Source: Actinoplanes italicus
GTDB lineage: Bacteria > Actinomycetota > Actinomycetes > Mycobacteriales > Micromonosporaceae
DNA: 64,000 nucleotides
Direction: 5' to 3'
NCBI RefSeq assembly: GCF_003001815.1
Contig: NZ_PVMZ01000006.1
Span: 248,001 to 312,000 of the forward strand
Shown here piece by piece: positions 43,006 to 53,185 of the stretch (position 1 is the first letter of the stretch; each line of letters begins with the position of its first letter). The position numbers were made by a program, and so were the translations under genes. Below the pieces are notes generated by a model. That model searched no databases. It saw only the letters and a list, made by a program, of their open reading frames with translations, and had not been told where the DNA came from.

Positions 43006-43503
43006 GTGACACCCGAGTCCCCGGCCCGCACCGTGGCGGCCCATCAGGAACGGCTGAGCGTCCCGTGGTGGGCCTGGCCAGCCGCGCTGCTGGCCGGCGG
43101 CATCCTGGCCACCGAACTCATGCTGGGCCTTCCCGAGCTGCCGATCTGGGTGCCGTACGCGGTCCTGGTCCCGCTGAGCGTGCTGGGCCTGGTCCCGCTG
43201 GGCCGCTGGCGGGTGGAGGTCACGGCGGACGAGTTCCGGGCCGACGACGCCCGGCTGCCGGTGGAGTTCGTCTCGGGCGTGGTGGCCCTCGACGCGGCCG
43301 GCAAGCGGGAGGCGCTCGGCGTCGGCGCGCACCCGCTGGCCTTCGTGGTGCAGCGGGCCTGGATCGGCACGGCCGTGCAGGTGCTGATCGACGACCCGGA
43401 CGACCCCACCCCGTTCTGGGTGGTGAGCACCCGGCGCCCGGTGGAGCTGGCGACCGCCCTGCTGGAGGTCAGTCGCCGAGCGCGGGCCGATCGGGCGTCG
43501 TGA
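43006..43503 (+). CDS. DUF3093 family membrane protein
   Basis: A 165-residue protein with two membrane helices near the N-terminus (about 22-40 and 47-64: [33 protein letters not shown]) and a soluble tail ([50 protein letters not shown]), the DUF3093 pattern. Unknown function. The GTG at 43006 has a weak ribosome site. Its 3' end overlaps the next gene by 35 bases, convergent. Confidence 0.88.
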   Translation: MTPESPARTVAAHQERLSVPWWAWPAALLAGGILATELMLGLPELPIWVPYAVLVPLSVLGLVPLGRWRVEVTADEFRADDARLPVEFVSGVVALDAAGKREALGVGAHPLAFVVQRAWIGTAVQVLIDDPDDPTPFWVVSTRRPVELATALLEVSRRARADRAS

Positions 43504-44278
43504 GCGCCTGTCCGCGCAGGTCCTTGTGGACGCTTTCGCCGACCTGCAGCGTGGCCCGCCGGTTGAGGTAACCGGCGACGGCCGCCCCGGTCAGCATCGG
43601 GCCCAGCGAGGTCAGATTGCGCCCGAACCGCTTCATCAGCGATTTCTGCAGCTCCTTGCGGGTCGTGGTGCCGAGAACGGCCGCAACCCCCACCCCGGGC
43701 ACGAGCGGGTTGACGCCACGCCGGCCGGACCACGCCTCGACCAGCCTGACCGCGCGCTCCGTGACGGTGCCGGTGATCGGCCGGCCGTAGATCTCGTGCA
43801 GCTCGCCGATCAGCTTGATCTCGATCGCGACCACCGCGACCGTCTCGGTGGCCAGCAGCACGGGCGCGGAGAGCAGCGTCGGCGTCGCGACCCACTCGAC
43901 CGCGGCGACGCCACCACCGGCAGCACCGACCCCCGCCGTCGCCCGGGCGGCGTTGCGGATCAGGCGCTCAGCCAGCTCCGTGTCGTCCAGGCCGGGGAAG
44001 TGCCGGCGCAGCGTCTCCCGATCACGGACGGGCACATGCGGGGCCACGTCGGTCACCAGGTCGGCGACCCACCGCAGGGCCGCACCGGGCCGGAACAGCC
44101 GGCCGACGCCACGGCCACGGATCTCGCCCGCGAGACGGCCGAGAATCCGCCGGCGGCCGCCGGGTGCGAGATCGTCCGCGGTGAGCGCCGCGACGGTCCG
44201 GCCCACCTCCTCCGGACTGGTGGCGGTGGCGGGCACGATCTCGGTCCCGGGCTCGGGCGCGCGATCCGGCTGGTTCAT
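43469..44278 (-). CDS. Hypothetical helical protein
   Basis: A 269-residue protein I do not recognise. The N-terminal half is charged (PEPGTEIVPATATSPEEVGR, RDRETLRRHFPGLDDTELAE); the middle is hydrophobic and Ala/Gly-rich (TAGVGAAGGGVAAVEWVATP, LLATETVAVVAIEIKLIGEL), probably membrane-associated, and there is a further GPMLTGAAVAGYLNRR segment near the end. The ATG at 44278 has aagga upstream. It lies between the conserved DUF3093 and DUF4193 genes and looks like a local insertion relative to the mycobacterial order. Confidence 0.75.
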   Translation of the reverse strand: MNQPDRAPEPGTEIVPATATSPEEVGRTVAALTADDLAPGGRRRILGRLAGEIRGRGVGRLFRPGAALRWVADLVTDVAPHVPVRDRETLRRHFPGLDDTELAERLIRNAARATAGVGAAGGGVAAVEWVATPTLLSAPVLLATETVAVVAIEIKLIGELHEIYGRPITGTVTERAVRLVEAWSGRRGVNPLVPGVGVAAVLGTTTRKELQKSLMKRFGRNLTSLGPMLTGAAVAGYLNRRATLQVGESVHKDLRGQALTTPDRPALGD

Positions 44279-44459
44279 CGTCGTCCTTCCCATGGTCGTC
44301 ACCGGGTAGTGCCCGGTCACGCCCCAGGGTCAAACCCCCTGTCAAACCCCCCGTGAACCTGTCAAGCCCCCGTGAACGCCGTACGCCCGACCGCGGTTCC
44401 GCGATCGGGTGACAGGCGCGCTCCGCGCGGTTGCGCCAGGGCGCTGCGCGCGAGTGCGC

Positions 44460-44756
44460 TCACGCGCACTCGCGGCAGATCAGCTCCCCGTTGCGTTCCG
44501 TCGCCAGCTGGCTGCGGTGGTGGACGAGGAAGCAGCGGGAACAGCGGAACTCGTCGGTCTGCATCGGCAGCACCTTGACGGTGAGCTCCTCGTCGGCCAG
44601 GTCGGCGCCGGGAAGCTCGAAGCTCTCCGCCACCTCGACCTCGTCGACGTCCACTGCGCCCGACTGCGAGTCGGCGCGGCGCGCCTTGAGCTCCTCAAGG
44701 CTGTCCTCGCCGAGGTCGACCTCATCGCGACGCGGGGCGTCGTAGTCGGTGGCCAT
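44460..44756 (-). CDS. DUF4193 zinc-ribbon protein
   Basis: A 98-residue actinobacterial DUF4193 protein: MATDYDAPRRDEVDLGEDSL, a very acidic middle, and a C-terminal Cys4 ribbon CSRC...CREC (FRCSRCFLVHHRSQLA, GELICRECA). It resembles small RNA-polymerase-binding or DksA-like proteins, but the role is not established. The ribosome site is aggagag nine bases upstream. A TGGCGTT-TGT-AACGCCA inverted repeat lies 33 bases before the ATG. Confidence 0.92.
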   Translation of the reverse strand: MATDYDAPRRDEVDLGEDSLEELKARRADSQSGAVDVDEVEVAESFELPGADLADEELTVKVLPMQTDEFRCSRCFLVHHRSQLATERNGELICRECA

Positions 44757-44788
44757 CGGTCTTCACTCTCCTGTATCGATGTGTCACT

Positions 44789-44805
44789 TGGCGTTTGTAA
44801 CGCCA
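44789..44805. promoter_or_regulatory. Inverted repeat in DUF4193-cei intergenic region
   Basis: tggcgtttgtaacgcca is a 7-bp inverted repeat with a TGT spacer. A second repeat, tttctga (44841-44847) and tcagaaa (44863-44869), lies further in. The 346-base gap 44757-45102 otherwise holds no gene and should contain two divergent promoters. Confidence 0.4.
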
Positions 44806-45102
44806 TTGGCAGTGTTTCGGTTCCCGGTTCCGCCGGCCGATTTCTGACACCCGTTTCGGACTTCAGAAACTGCCCCGGTGGGCGCGGAACACTACCGCTG
44901 TCGCGGCAGGCTTGTACGCACTCCGGCGGCACATTGTTCCCGATGTGACCGAGGCGACATCAAAGTAGGTGCACCAGCCTCTGGATCATCGTCAACGCGC
45001 CGTAGGCATTCCCTGTTTCCGCGCCCCTGGCGGACAGACGTTAACCTCTCGACAGGTCCGGGCACCTTACCCGGGTCCGTCCCCCGATCCTGGAGCCGAC
45101 CC

Positions 45103-45657
45103 ATGAGCTTTGCCCGCGTCCGAGCGCTGGTCGTCGTAGGTGTGCTCGCCGTGGCCGCTATTGTCTTCGTCGTCGTCACCCTCGTCCGGGACACGCAGCG
45201 CGGCAGCACGAACGGCAGCGACTGCCCGGCCGGGGCTCCGCTCGCCGACATCCGGCTCCCGAACGACCCCGCTCAGGTGAAGATCAAGGTCTACAACGGG
45301 ACCAACAAGTCGGACGTGGCCGAGCAGGTGAGCAACGAGTTCGCCAACCGCCGCTTCGTGGTCGAGAAGCCGGGCAAGACCAAGACCCGCGTCGACGGTG
45401 TCGCCGAGATCCGCTACGGCCCGGACACCGTCGGCAAGGCCCAGCTCCTGCGGGCGTACTTCCTGGCCAGGTCGACGATGGTCTACAACGCCAAGCGCAA
45501 GGGCGACGTCGTGGACATCATCATCGGCAACCAGTTCCAGCAGCTCGCCACGACCACCGAGGTGAACCAGTCGCTGGGCGCCGAGGGTGAGCCCACCCTC
45601 CCGCCGGGCGCCTGCCTCAAGCCGGTCACCGAGACCACCGAGCCCGATACGGAGTGA
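45103..45657 (+). CDS. cei: LytR C-terminal domain protein (Cei-like)
   Basis: A 184-residue cell-envelope protein. One N-terminal membrane helix (MSFARVRALVVVGVLAVAAI, about 5-27) followed by an outer LytR C-terminal domain (PAQVKIKVYNGTNKSDVAEQ, VSNEFANRRFVVEKPGKTKT, IRYGPDTVGKAQLLRAYFLA). By position it equals M. tuberculosis cei (Rv2700), needed for envelope integrity. The ATG at 45103 has ggag eight bases upstream. Convergent with suhB. Confidence 0.9.
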   Translation: MSFARVRALVVVGVLAVAAIVFVVVTLVRDTQRGSTNGSDCPAGAPLADIRLPNDPAQVKIKVYNGTNKSDVAEQVSNEFANRRFVVEKPGKTKTRVDGVAEIRYGPDTVGKAQLLRAYFLARSTMVYNAKRKGDVVDIIIGNQFQQLATTTEVNQSLGAEGEPTLPPGACLKPVTETTEPDTE

Positions 45658-45677
45658 GCTCCGCGCGGCCGCCGGGC

Positions 45678-46499
45678 TCACGGCCCGCCGGCCGCGTCCA
45701 GCTCGACCAGGGCGTCGTGCAGGGGCGCGAACAGCGCCGGTGGGGCCGCTACGAGCATCCGGCCGCCGGCCGGCTCCCCGGACAACCCCGCGACGGTCAG
45801 GCCCGCCTCCGTGGCGATCAGGCCGCCGGCGGCGTGATCCCAGAGGTTGAGACCCTTCTCGAAATAGGCGTCGAGTGAGCCCTCCGCGGTCAGGCAGAGG
45901 TCCAGAGCCGCCGCGCCGAATCTGCGGATGTCACGCACACGGGTGATCAATGCGGCGAAAACCCGGCCCTGATGTTCCCGCCGCCGCGGGTCGTAACCGA
46001 ACCCGGTGCCCACCAGCGACTGGTCCAGGGTGGTCCGCTCGGACCCGCCGAGGCGCCGCCCGGCACGCCATGCGCCGCCGCCCCGGGTGGCCGTCCACTC
46101 GTCGCCGGTGGCCGCGTTGATCACCACTCCGGCCACCACCTCGCCGTCGCGCTCGGCGGCCAGCGAGACCGCGTACTGCGGCAGGCCGTACAGGTAGTTC
46201 ACCGTGCCGTCGATCGGGTCGAGGATCCACCTCACCGCGCCGGGCTCGACGCTCAGCGAGTCGCCGTACTCCTCGCCCAGCACGCCGTCGCCGGGTCTCT
46301 CCGCCTTCAACGCCTCCACCACCTGCCGCTCGACGGCCTTGTCGGCCGCGGTGACCACGTCGGTGTCGGTGCTCTTGGTCTGGACGTCGCCGATCGCCTC
46401 GTCCCGCATCCTGCGGGCCGTCACGGCCGCCTCCCGCGCGATCCGCACCGCCACGGACAACAGCTCGCCGGGTGTCGATACCACCGGAATCTCGCTCAC
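45678..46499 (-). CDS. suhB: Inositol monophosphatase family protein
   Basis: A 273-residue Mg-dependent phosphatase. The metal-site motifs are GVLGEEYGD, WILDPIDGTVNYLYG and LWDHAAGGLIATEAG. It dephosphorylates inositol monophosphate or related sugars, used in actinobacteria for inositol lipids and mycothiol. Usual SuhB length. It is divergent from the sigma factor. The ppgK gene found between suhB and sigA in mycobacteria is absent here; the 255-base gap holds only promoter DNA. Confidence 0.93.
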   Translation of the reverse strand: MSEIPVVSTPGELLSVAVRIAREAAVTARRMRDEAIGDVQTKSTDTDVVTAADKAVERQVVEALKAERPGDGVLGEEYGDSLSVEPGAVRWILDPIDGTVNYLYGLPQYAVSLAAERDGEVVAGVVINAATGDEWTATRGGGAWRAGRRLGGSERTTLDQSLVGTGFGYDPRRREHQGRVFAALITRVRDIRRFGAAALDLCLTAEGSLDAYFEKGLNLWDHAAGGLIATEAGLTVAGLSGEPAGGRMLVAAPPALFAPLHDALVELDAAGGP

Positions 46500-46602
46500 G
46501 TATGGGTCCTTTCCGCCGATAGCATTCTCGCGTCAGGCGTCTCTGACGAGGTCGTCGGGCCCCGGCGGCGTGCTGTGGGCGGAGGATCTCGGTAAGCGGC
46601 GC

Positions 46603-46608
46603 TACAAT
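46603..46608 (+). promoter_or_regulatory. Candidate sigma-factor gene promoter (-10)
   Basis: tacaat is a good -10 match, about 150 bases before the sigA start, within the suhB-sigA gap. No clear -35 lies 16-18 bases upstream. Confidence 0.35.
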
Positions 46609-46754
46609 TCACCCCTGCCCACCGCTTCACGGACACGCCACCGGGACGGTCCGCGAGCCGGGGGCCCCCACAAACCGACTCCGGCGACACTCGCCCCCGC
46701 GTGCTGCGCTGGACCATGGCCGTGCCCAACCTCATGCCTCCGGAAGGTCTGTTC

Positions 46755-48305
<1,551 letters not shown>

Positions 48306-48552
48306 GTCTTTTGGTCAACATTCAGTGTCGGATTGGTCACCACCCGTACATCAACGGGTGGTGATCAGACCGTTGTGCAGAAGTGATCGTTGACGTGGCA
48401 CCCTTGGATCACGGCACACTAGCTAGAACCAACGGTGTGACCTCGGTCCCCCCGGGGCACATTGGGAAGGCTGCAACGGTGCAGGGTGTTGCACGATGTG
48501 TGAGCAGTAGCCGAGGAACATGTTCATCGGTGACGAACAGAGGAGGAAGGCG

Positions 48553-48795
48553 ATGACCCCGACCCTCACGCCGCCGGCCGGAAGTGTGGCCGGCCCCGCA
48601 GCCGATGAACGGTGCGACCGCTGCAATGCAGCCGGGAAGCTCCGTTTGACCCTGGCGGGTGGCAGTGAACTGGTTTTCTGTGGCCACCACGCCAACCGGT
48701 ACGCCCCGGACCTGGTGAAGATCGCGGTGCAGTTCAAGGCCGATCCCGAGTTCACCTGGCGCGGCGCGGACATGATGTCGAACTCCAGCAACTAG
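48553..48795 (+). CDS. DUF7455-like small zinc-binding protein
   Basis: An 80-residue protein after sigA. It has a zinc-finger-like CDRCNAAGKLRLTLAGGSEL, then VFCGHHANRYAPDLVKIAVQ, i.e. a CxxC...CxHH arrangement. The ATG at 48553 has an excellent aggaggaagg. It resembles actinobacterial DUF7455; this assignment is from memory and moderate. Role unknown. Confidence 0.7.
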   Translation: MTPTLTPPAGSVAGPAADERCDRCNAAGKLRLTLAGGSELVFCGHHANRYAPDLVKIAVQFKADPEFTWRGADMMSNSSN

Positions 48796-48824
48796 CAGCA
48801 GCGGTCCCCCGAACAAGACGAACA

Positions 48825-48857
48825 AGAAAGGGCGCCCCCACCGGGAGCGCCCTTTCT
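48825..48857. terminator. Terminator hairpin
   Basis: agaaagggcgc (48825-48835) and gcgccctttct (48847-48857) form a perfect 11-base stem with an 11-base loop, between the convergent DUF7455-like and Xre genes. Confidence 0.8.
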
Positions 48858-48867
48858 GCCGTCCGCC

Positions 48868-49098
48868 TCAGCCCCACAGCTCCTCGACCGTGGTGCCCAG
48901 CGCCCTGGCCACCTTCACCGCGAGGTACACCGAGGGCGCGTAGTCGCCGGTCTCCATCGCGATGATCGTCTGCCGGCTGACCTGCACCTCGGCCGCGAGC
49001 GTCTGCTGGGTGAACTTGGCGGCCCGGCGGGCGGCCCGGATCCGCTCGCCCACGGTCCCGTCGGCCTCCGCCGCCCGGACCGGGCCCGCCGGTGCCAT
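48868..49098 (-). CDS. Xre-family helix-turn-helix regulator
   Basis: A 76-residue single-domain regulator: RIRAARRAAKFTQQTLAAEV, then QVSRQTIIAMETGDYAPSVY and LAVKVARALGTTVEELWG, typical of small autoregulators paired with a membrane protein. The start is uncertain (ATG at 49098 or GTG at 49110); the helix-turn-helix core is unaffected. It follows the membrane-protein gene and probably binds the palindrome at 49657-49688, controlling both. Confidence 0.82.
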   Translation of the reverse strand: MAPAGPVRAAEADGTVGERIRAARRAAKFTQQTLAAEVQVSRQTIIAMETGDYAPSVYLAVKVARALGTTVEELWG

Positions 49099-49141
49099 CA
49101 GGCCAGCCACTCGTAGTTGCCGATCATCGGTCGCCCGCCGC

Positions 49142-49642
49142 TCACTCGTCGTCCTCGACGAGGGAGTCTTCCAGCATGCGGCGGCGACGGGCCCGGATCG
49201 CCGAGGCGATCACCCCGGCCACACCGCCGAGCACGCCGCCGACGGCCGTGCTCTGCCAGACGGTCGAGGACGGGCCGGCGGCGTGGTAGGCGGCGCCGAC
49301 GAAGAACAGCACCCACGGCGCGGTGCCGAGCACGGCCAGGACGATCCGCTTGCGGGTCCACGAACGGGGGTCGGTGTCGACCTGCCGGTGATGCAGGTAG
49401 AACGTCGTGAGCACCATCGGGACGGCGAGCACCGCCATCATCACGGACAGCGGCAGCACGGCCGGCTCCCCGAGCACCCAGACCAGGACGGCGGCGGCCC
49501 ACGGGACCGCGGTCCACTGCACGGACGCGGCCACGGTCATCGCCTCATACCACCTCAGGCGGTCGCGCTCGTCGGCGCCGTACATGTCGCCGTCGAAGTC
49601 GAGGTGCCACCGGACAATGCGATCGAGAACCGTCGTCGTCAT
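49142..49642 (-). CDS. Four-TM membrane protein linked to the Xre regulator
   Basis: A 166-residue protein with four membrane helices (about 37-55, 60-78, 98-116 and 123-142) and a charged C-terminal tail (RARRRRMLEDSLVEDDE). N-terminus MTTTVLDRIVRWHLDFDGDM. I do not recognise a family with certainty. The operon order (membrane protein then Xre regulator) and the strong operator upstream point to a stress- or ligand-induced module. Confidence 0.75.
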   Translation of the reverse strand: MTTTVLDRIVRWHLDFDGDMYGADERDRLRWYEAMTVAASVQWTAVPWAAAVLVWVLGEPAVLPLSVMMAVLAVPMVLTTFYLHHRQVDTDPRSWTRKRIVLAVLGTAPWVLFFVGAAYHAAGPSSTVWQSTAVGGVLGGVAGVIASAIRARRRRMLEDSLVEDDE

Positions 49643-49656
49643 GATCCCAGCATGAT

Positions 49657-49688
49657 GTTAAGGATACTTGACGTCAAGTCCTCTTAAC
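49657..49688. promoter_or_regulatory. 32-bp palindromic operator
   Basis: Centred between 49672 and 49673 is a perfect 14-bp palindrome acttgacgtcaagt (49666-49679), flanked symmetrically by gttaag and cttaac (49657-49662 and 49683-49688). An extra acgtcaagt half-site follows at 49687-49695. It lies 15 bases before the membrane-protein start and is AT-richer than its surroundings. Confidence 0.75.
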
Positions 49689-49708
49689 GTCAAGTTTCTT
49701 TGACATCG

Positions 49709-51304
49709 TCAGGCGGCCAGCACGGTCTCCTCGTCGCGACACACCAGGACTCCGTCGCCACCACCGCGTTTCACCTGGTACATGACCTCGTCGGCCCGGT
49801 CCAGCGCGGTCGGCAGGTCGTCGGCGGAAACGACCGCGATCCCGATGCTGACCGTGGCCGGGCAGTCCGGGATCGCCCGGACCGCCTCGACCATGCGGTC
49901 GGCGATCTCGGCGGCCTCCTCCTCCTCGCAGCCCTCCAGCAGCGCCGCGAACTCGTCGCCACCCAGCCGGGCCACCATGTCGTCCGAACCGATCTGCGCC
50001 ACCAGCGCGTCCGCGATGGCACGCAGCGCCGTGTCCCCGGCCGTGTGGCCGCGGGTGTCGTTGATCTCCTTGAACTTGTCCGTGTCGATGAGCAGCACCG
50101 CGATCCGGTGGCAGGCGGCGTCCGGCGCGGCGCCGGCCCGCTCCAGGGCGTGGTCGAAAGCACGCCGGTTCGGGATCCCGGTCAGCGCGTCCAGCTCGGC
50201 CGCACGGGCCATCTGCTCGTGCTGCAGGCGCAGGGTCTCCAGGTCGTGCAGGCTCCGGGCCGCGTGCAGGGTGTTCAGCCGCTGGCGCCATAGTCCGGCG
50301 GCCAGCGTGTCGCCGTACGCCAGGGTCGACTCGGCGTCCCGCGAGCCGAGTTTGGCCATCAGCACCGCCCTGGTCCGGTGGGTGCTCGCCGCGGCCAGCC
50401 AGTCGGCGTCGGGCGGAAGATCCTGGACGGCGTCGGCCATCACCCTCAGAGCCTCCTCCGGACGGCCCGAGCGGCTCAGGGCGACCGCGTAGAACGGTTT
50501 GCTGAGGGTGGTAGGGGTCGCCATGAAACCGCGCTCCTCGAGCCGCGTCAGGTAGATCCCGATGTCGGACGCGGCACCGGCGGGATCGTGCCGGTCCGCC
50601 CGCGAGCAGGCGGCGTAGAGCAGCGCGTTCTCCCGCCAGGCGTCCGCGTCGTCGCCGCCGACCTCCTCAGCGGCCCGCAGGGCGTACCGCTCGGCCTCGG
50701 CGGTGTGCGCCTCAGCCTCGTCCTCGTGAGAGATCTGGTAGAGCTCCAGAGCCCAGCAGAGGTGCATCTCGGCCAGGTTGAGCAGCCACATGGCCCGGTT
50801 GCCGTTCTGCTCGTCGTCGGCCCGGCTCATCTCGTACGCCATCAGGAACTGCGGGGCGGCCAGCTCGTACAGGCGCAGCTCCCAGTAGCCGATGGCGACC
50901 GCCACGAGCGAGTTCACCGCGGCGATCGGCTCCCGCTCCTCGGCCGCGAACGCCTCGGCGGACACCAGGTCGCGCAGGACCCGGTCCACGTCGTTCTGGG
51001 ACGGATCCTTCTGCCCCAGACGCAAGCGCTGCCAGGCACGGGTGGCCAGCGCGCTGGCCCGCCAGCCGGCACTGCCCTCACGTTCGGCCGCCGGCAGCAT
51101 GAGCTCCGCGGCCTCGATCGCACCGGCCGGGTCGTTCTTCGCGATGAACGTGACCATCCGGACGAAATGCATGCAAGCAGGGCCGTCGGCAAGATCACCG
51201 GAGGCAGACCGGAGCACCTCTTCAGCCCGTTCCCGGGCGGCGTCGGCCTCGCCGATCTGCGCCCGCTCGAGCAGGCGTGCCGCCTCTCGTGTGATCTCCC
51301 GCAT
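49709..51304 (-). CDS. TPR-GGDEF diguanylate cyclase
   Basis: A 531-residue soluble protein. Residues 1-350 are helical, TPR-like repeats (ARLLERAQIGEADAARERAE, ALSRSGRPEEALRVMADAVQ) with a coiled linker; residues about 365-531 form a GGDEF domain (DALTGIPNRRAFDHALERAG, LLIDTDKFKEINDTRGHTAG, VARLGGDEFAALLEGCEEEE). The intact GGDEF predicts cyclic di-GMP synthesis. The usual inhibitory RxxD before it is GSDD, so product inhibition may be missing. The ATG at 51304 has ggggagggg upstream. No membrane segment or PAS/GAF sensor. Confidence 0.9.
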   Translation of the reverse strand: MREITREAARLLERAQIGEADAARERAEEVLRSASGDLADGPACMHFVRMVTFIAKNDPAGAIEAAELMLPAAEREGSAGWRASALATRAWQRLRLGQKDPSQNDVDRVLRDLVSAEAFAAEEREPIAAVNSLVAVAIGYWELRLYELAAPQFLMAYEMSRADDEQNGNRAMWLLNLAEMHLCWALELYQISHEDEAEAHTAEAERYALRAAEEVGGDDADAWRENALLYAACSRADRHDPAGAASDIGIYLTRLEERGFMATPTTLSKPFYAVALSRSGRPEEALRVMADAVQDLPPDADWLAAASTHRTRAVLMAKLGSRDAESTLAYGDTLAAGLWRQRLNTLHAARSLHDLETLRLQHEQMARAAELDALTGIPNRRAFDHALERAGAAPDAACHRIAVLLIDTDKFKEINDTRGHTAGDTALRAIADALVAQIGSDDMVARLGGDEFAALLEGCEEEEAAEIADRMVEAVRAIPDCPATVSIGIAVVSADDLPTALDRADEVMYQVKRGGGDGVLVCRDEETVLAA

Positions 51305-51364
51305 CGGTCCCCTCCCCGGCGCCCTATCGGCGCTGGGGCGGCCGAGTAGAGGGAATCCGGAAGC

Positions 51365-53095
51365 TCAGAACGTCTGGATCGTAGCGATCCTCTCTTCCAG
51401 TTGCTCGATCGTCGCCTGCGCACTCGGCGGCCCGCCGCAGATCCGTCGCAGCTCAGCGTGAATCTTGCCGTGCGGAAGATTGGTCCGGTGATGGTGCGCC
51501 GCGACGAGGGTGTTGAGCTGACGGCGCAGGCTGTTGCGCCGCTCCCCCGCACTCATCGGCACGACCGGCTCGGGGCGGGCGGGCTCCTCGTCCTTCGGCT
51601 GCTCCGCGAGCCGGCGTTTGTGCGCCGCCATCTGGTCCGCCTGGCGCTTGTTGAGCAGGGTGGTCACCTGGTCCGGGGTGAGCAGCCCGGGCAGGCCCAG
51701 ATAGTCCGCCTCCTCGGCGGTGCCGGTGCGCGCCCCCGTGCCGAACGACGTGCCCTCGTAGATGACCTGATCCAGCTCGGCCGTGGCCGACAGCGCCTCG
51801 AACATCTTGTCGAGCTCGCCGATCGCGTCCTCGCTCTTCTGCGCCCGCTCCAGCAGCTCGTCGTCGAGGCCGTCCTTCTCCTTCGGCGCGCCGAGCACGT
51901 GGTTGCGCTGGGCCTCCATCTCGCTGGCCAGCCCCAGCAGGTGCGGGACGCTGGGCAGGAACACGGTGGCGGTCTCGCCGGGGACACGGGACCGCACGAA
52001 ACGACCGATCGCCTGGGCGAAGTAGAGCGGGGTGGAGGCACTGGTGGCGTAGACGCCGACGGCCAGGCGCGGGATGTCGACGCCCTCGGACACCATCCGG
52101 ACGGCGACCATCCAGCGCTTCTGGGAGGCGGCGAACTCGGCGATCCGGCCGGAGGCGCCCTCGTCGTCGGAGAGGACCACGGTCGCCGGCTCGCCGGTCA
52201 GCTCGTGCAGGAGTTTCGCGTACGCCCGGGCGGACTGCTGGTCACTCGCGATGACCAGGCCGCCCGCGTCCGGCATGCCGTGATCGCGGATCTTCGACAG
52301 GCGGGCGTCGGCGGCGCGCATCACCTGTGGCATCCAGTCGCCGCGGTGGTCCAGGGCGGTACGCCAGGCCTGCGCGATCAGGTCCTTGGTCATCGGCTCA
52401 CCCAGGCGGGCGGCCAGTTCGTCACCGGCGTTGGTGCGCCAGCGGGTCTCGCCCGAGTACGCCATGAACAGCACGGGCCGCACGACGCGATCCTTGAGGG
52501 CGTCGGCGTAGCCGTACACCGAATCGGCCTTTGATCGTTGAATGCCGTCCTGACCGCGCTCGTAGCTCACGAACGGGATCGGGTTCTCGTCGGACCGGAA
52601 CGGCGTCCCGGTGAGCAGCAGGCGCCGCTCGGCGGGCTCGAACGCGTCCTTGACCCCGTCACCCCAGGTCCGCGAGTCACCGGCGTGGTGGATCTCGTCG
52701 AGGATGACGAACGTGCGGCGCGACAGGGTGCGCCGCTTGTGTACGGCCGGCGCCATGCCGACCTGGGCATAGGTCAGGACGGCGCCGTGGAAGTCACGCG
52801 ACGAGTGCACGTCCGAGTTGCGGAACTTCGGGTCGAGCTGGATGCCCACCCGGGCCGCGGCGAGCGACCACTGGGTCTTCAGGTGCTCGGTGGGGCAGAC
52901 GACGGTGACCGCGTCGCAGGTGCCGTCGGCGAGCATCTCGGCGGCGATCCTCAGGGCGAACGTGGTCTTGCCGGCGCCGGGCGTGGCCACGGCCATGAAG
53001 TCCTCGGAACGGCGACGGAGGTACGTCACCATCGCCCTTCGCTGCCAGTCCCGCAGCGGCGGAAAACTCTCCAGGTTCGGCACAGGCGGGCTCAA
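51365..53095 (-). CDS. DEAD/DEAH-type superfamily II helicase
   Basis: A 576-residue SF2 helicase. Walker A VATPGAGKTTFALRIAAEML, Ia TVVCPTEHLKTQW, DEIHHAGD (motif II), LLLTGTPFRSDENPIPF (III), then the second RecA domain with VAVRMVSEGVDIPRLAVGVY and FAQAIGRFVRSRVPGETATV (VI); the basic C-terminal tail is short. It resembles XPB/UvsW-like DNA-repair helicases and stands beside pseudouridine and DUF3039 genes in many actinobacteria. Its start is a TTG at 53095 with aaggg 11 bases before; a GTG at 53083 is the alternative. A strong terminator-like hairpin with a U-run lies 25 bases upstream. Confidence 0.88.
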   Translation of the reverse strand: MSPPVPNLESFPPLRDWQRRAMVTYLRRRSEDFMAVATPGAGKTTFALRIAAEMLADGTCDAVTVVCPTEHLKTQWSLAAARVGIQLDPKFRNSDVHSSRDFHGAVLTYAQVGMAPAVHKRRTLSRRTFVILDEIHHAGDSRTWGDGVKDAFEPAERRLLLTGTPFRSDENPIPFVSYERGQDGIQRSKADSVYGYADALKDRVVRPVLFMAYSGETRWRTNAGDELAARLGEPMTKDLIAQAWRTALDHRGDWMPQVMRAADARLSKIRDHGMPDAGGLVIASDQQSARAYAKLLHELTGEPATVVLSDDEGASGRIAEFAASQKRWMVAVRMVSEGVDIPRLAVGVYATSASTPLYFAQAIGRFVRSRVPGETATVFLPSVPHLLGLASEMEAQRNHVLGAPKEKDGLDDELLERAQKSEDAIGELDKMFEALSATAELDQVIYEGTSFGTGARTGTAEEADYLGLPGLLTPDQVTTLLNKRQADQMAAHKRRLAEQPKDEEPARPEPVVPMSAGERRNSLRRQLNTLVAAHHHRTNLPHGKIHAELRRICGGPPSAQATIEQLEERIATIQTF

Positions 53096-53119
53096 GCTGC
53101 GATGATCCCTTCTCCACGG

Positions 53120-53147
53120 AAAAACCTCCGCGGGCAGGGCGCGGAGG
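53120..53147 (-). terminator. Intrinsic terminator or attenuator before the helicase gene
   Basis: cctccgcg (53125-53132) and cgcggagg (53140-53147) form an eight-base GC-only stem with a seven-base loop. On the minus strand five Ts (53124-53120) follow at once, a textbook intrinsic terminator, rare at this GC content. It ends the DUF3039-TRIC transcript and lies only 25 bases before the helicase start, so helicase transcription must begin inside or read through it. Confidence 0.8.
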
Positions 53148-53185
53148 CGCGGTCCAGCATAGCCGTGGAACGTTGCCGGACGGCT

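Noticed and set aside
53083..53095. GTG at 53083 as the helicase start
   Set aside because: The ribosome-like aaggg is 23 bases away from it but 11 from the TTG at 53095; the TTG is preferred but not certain.
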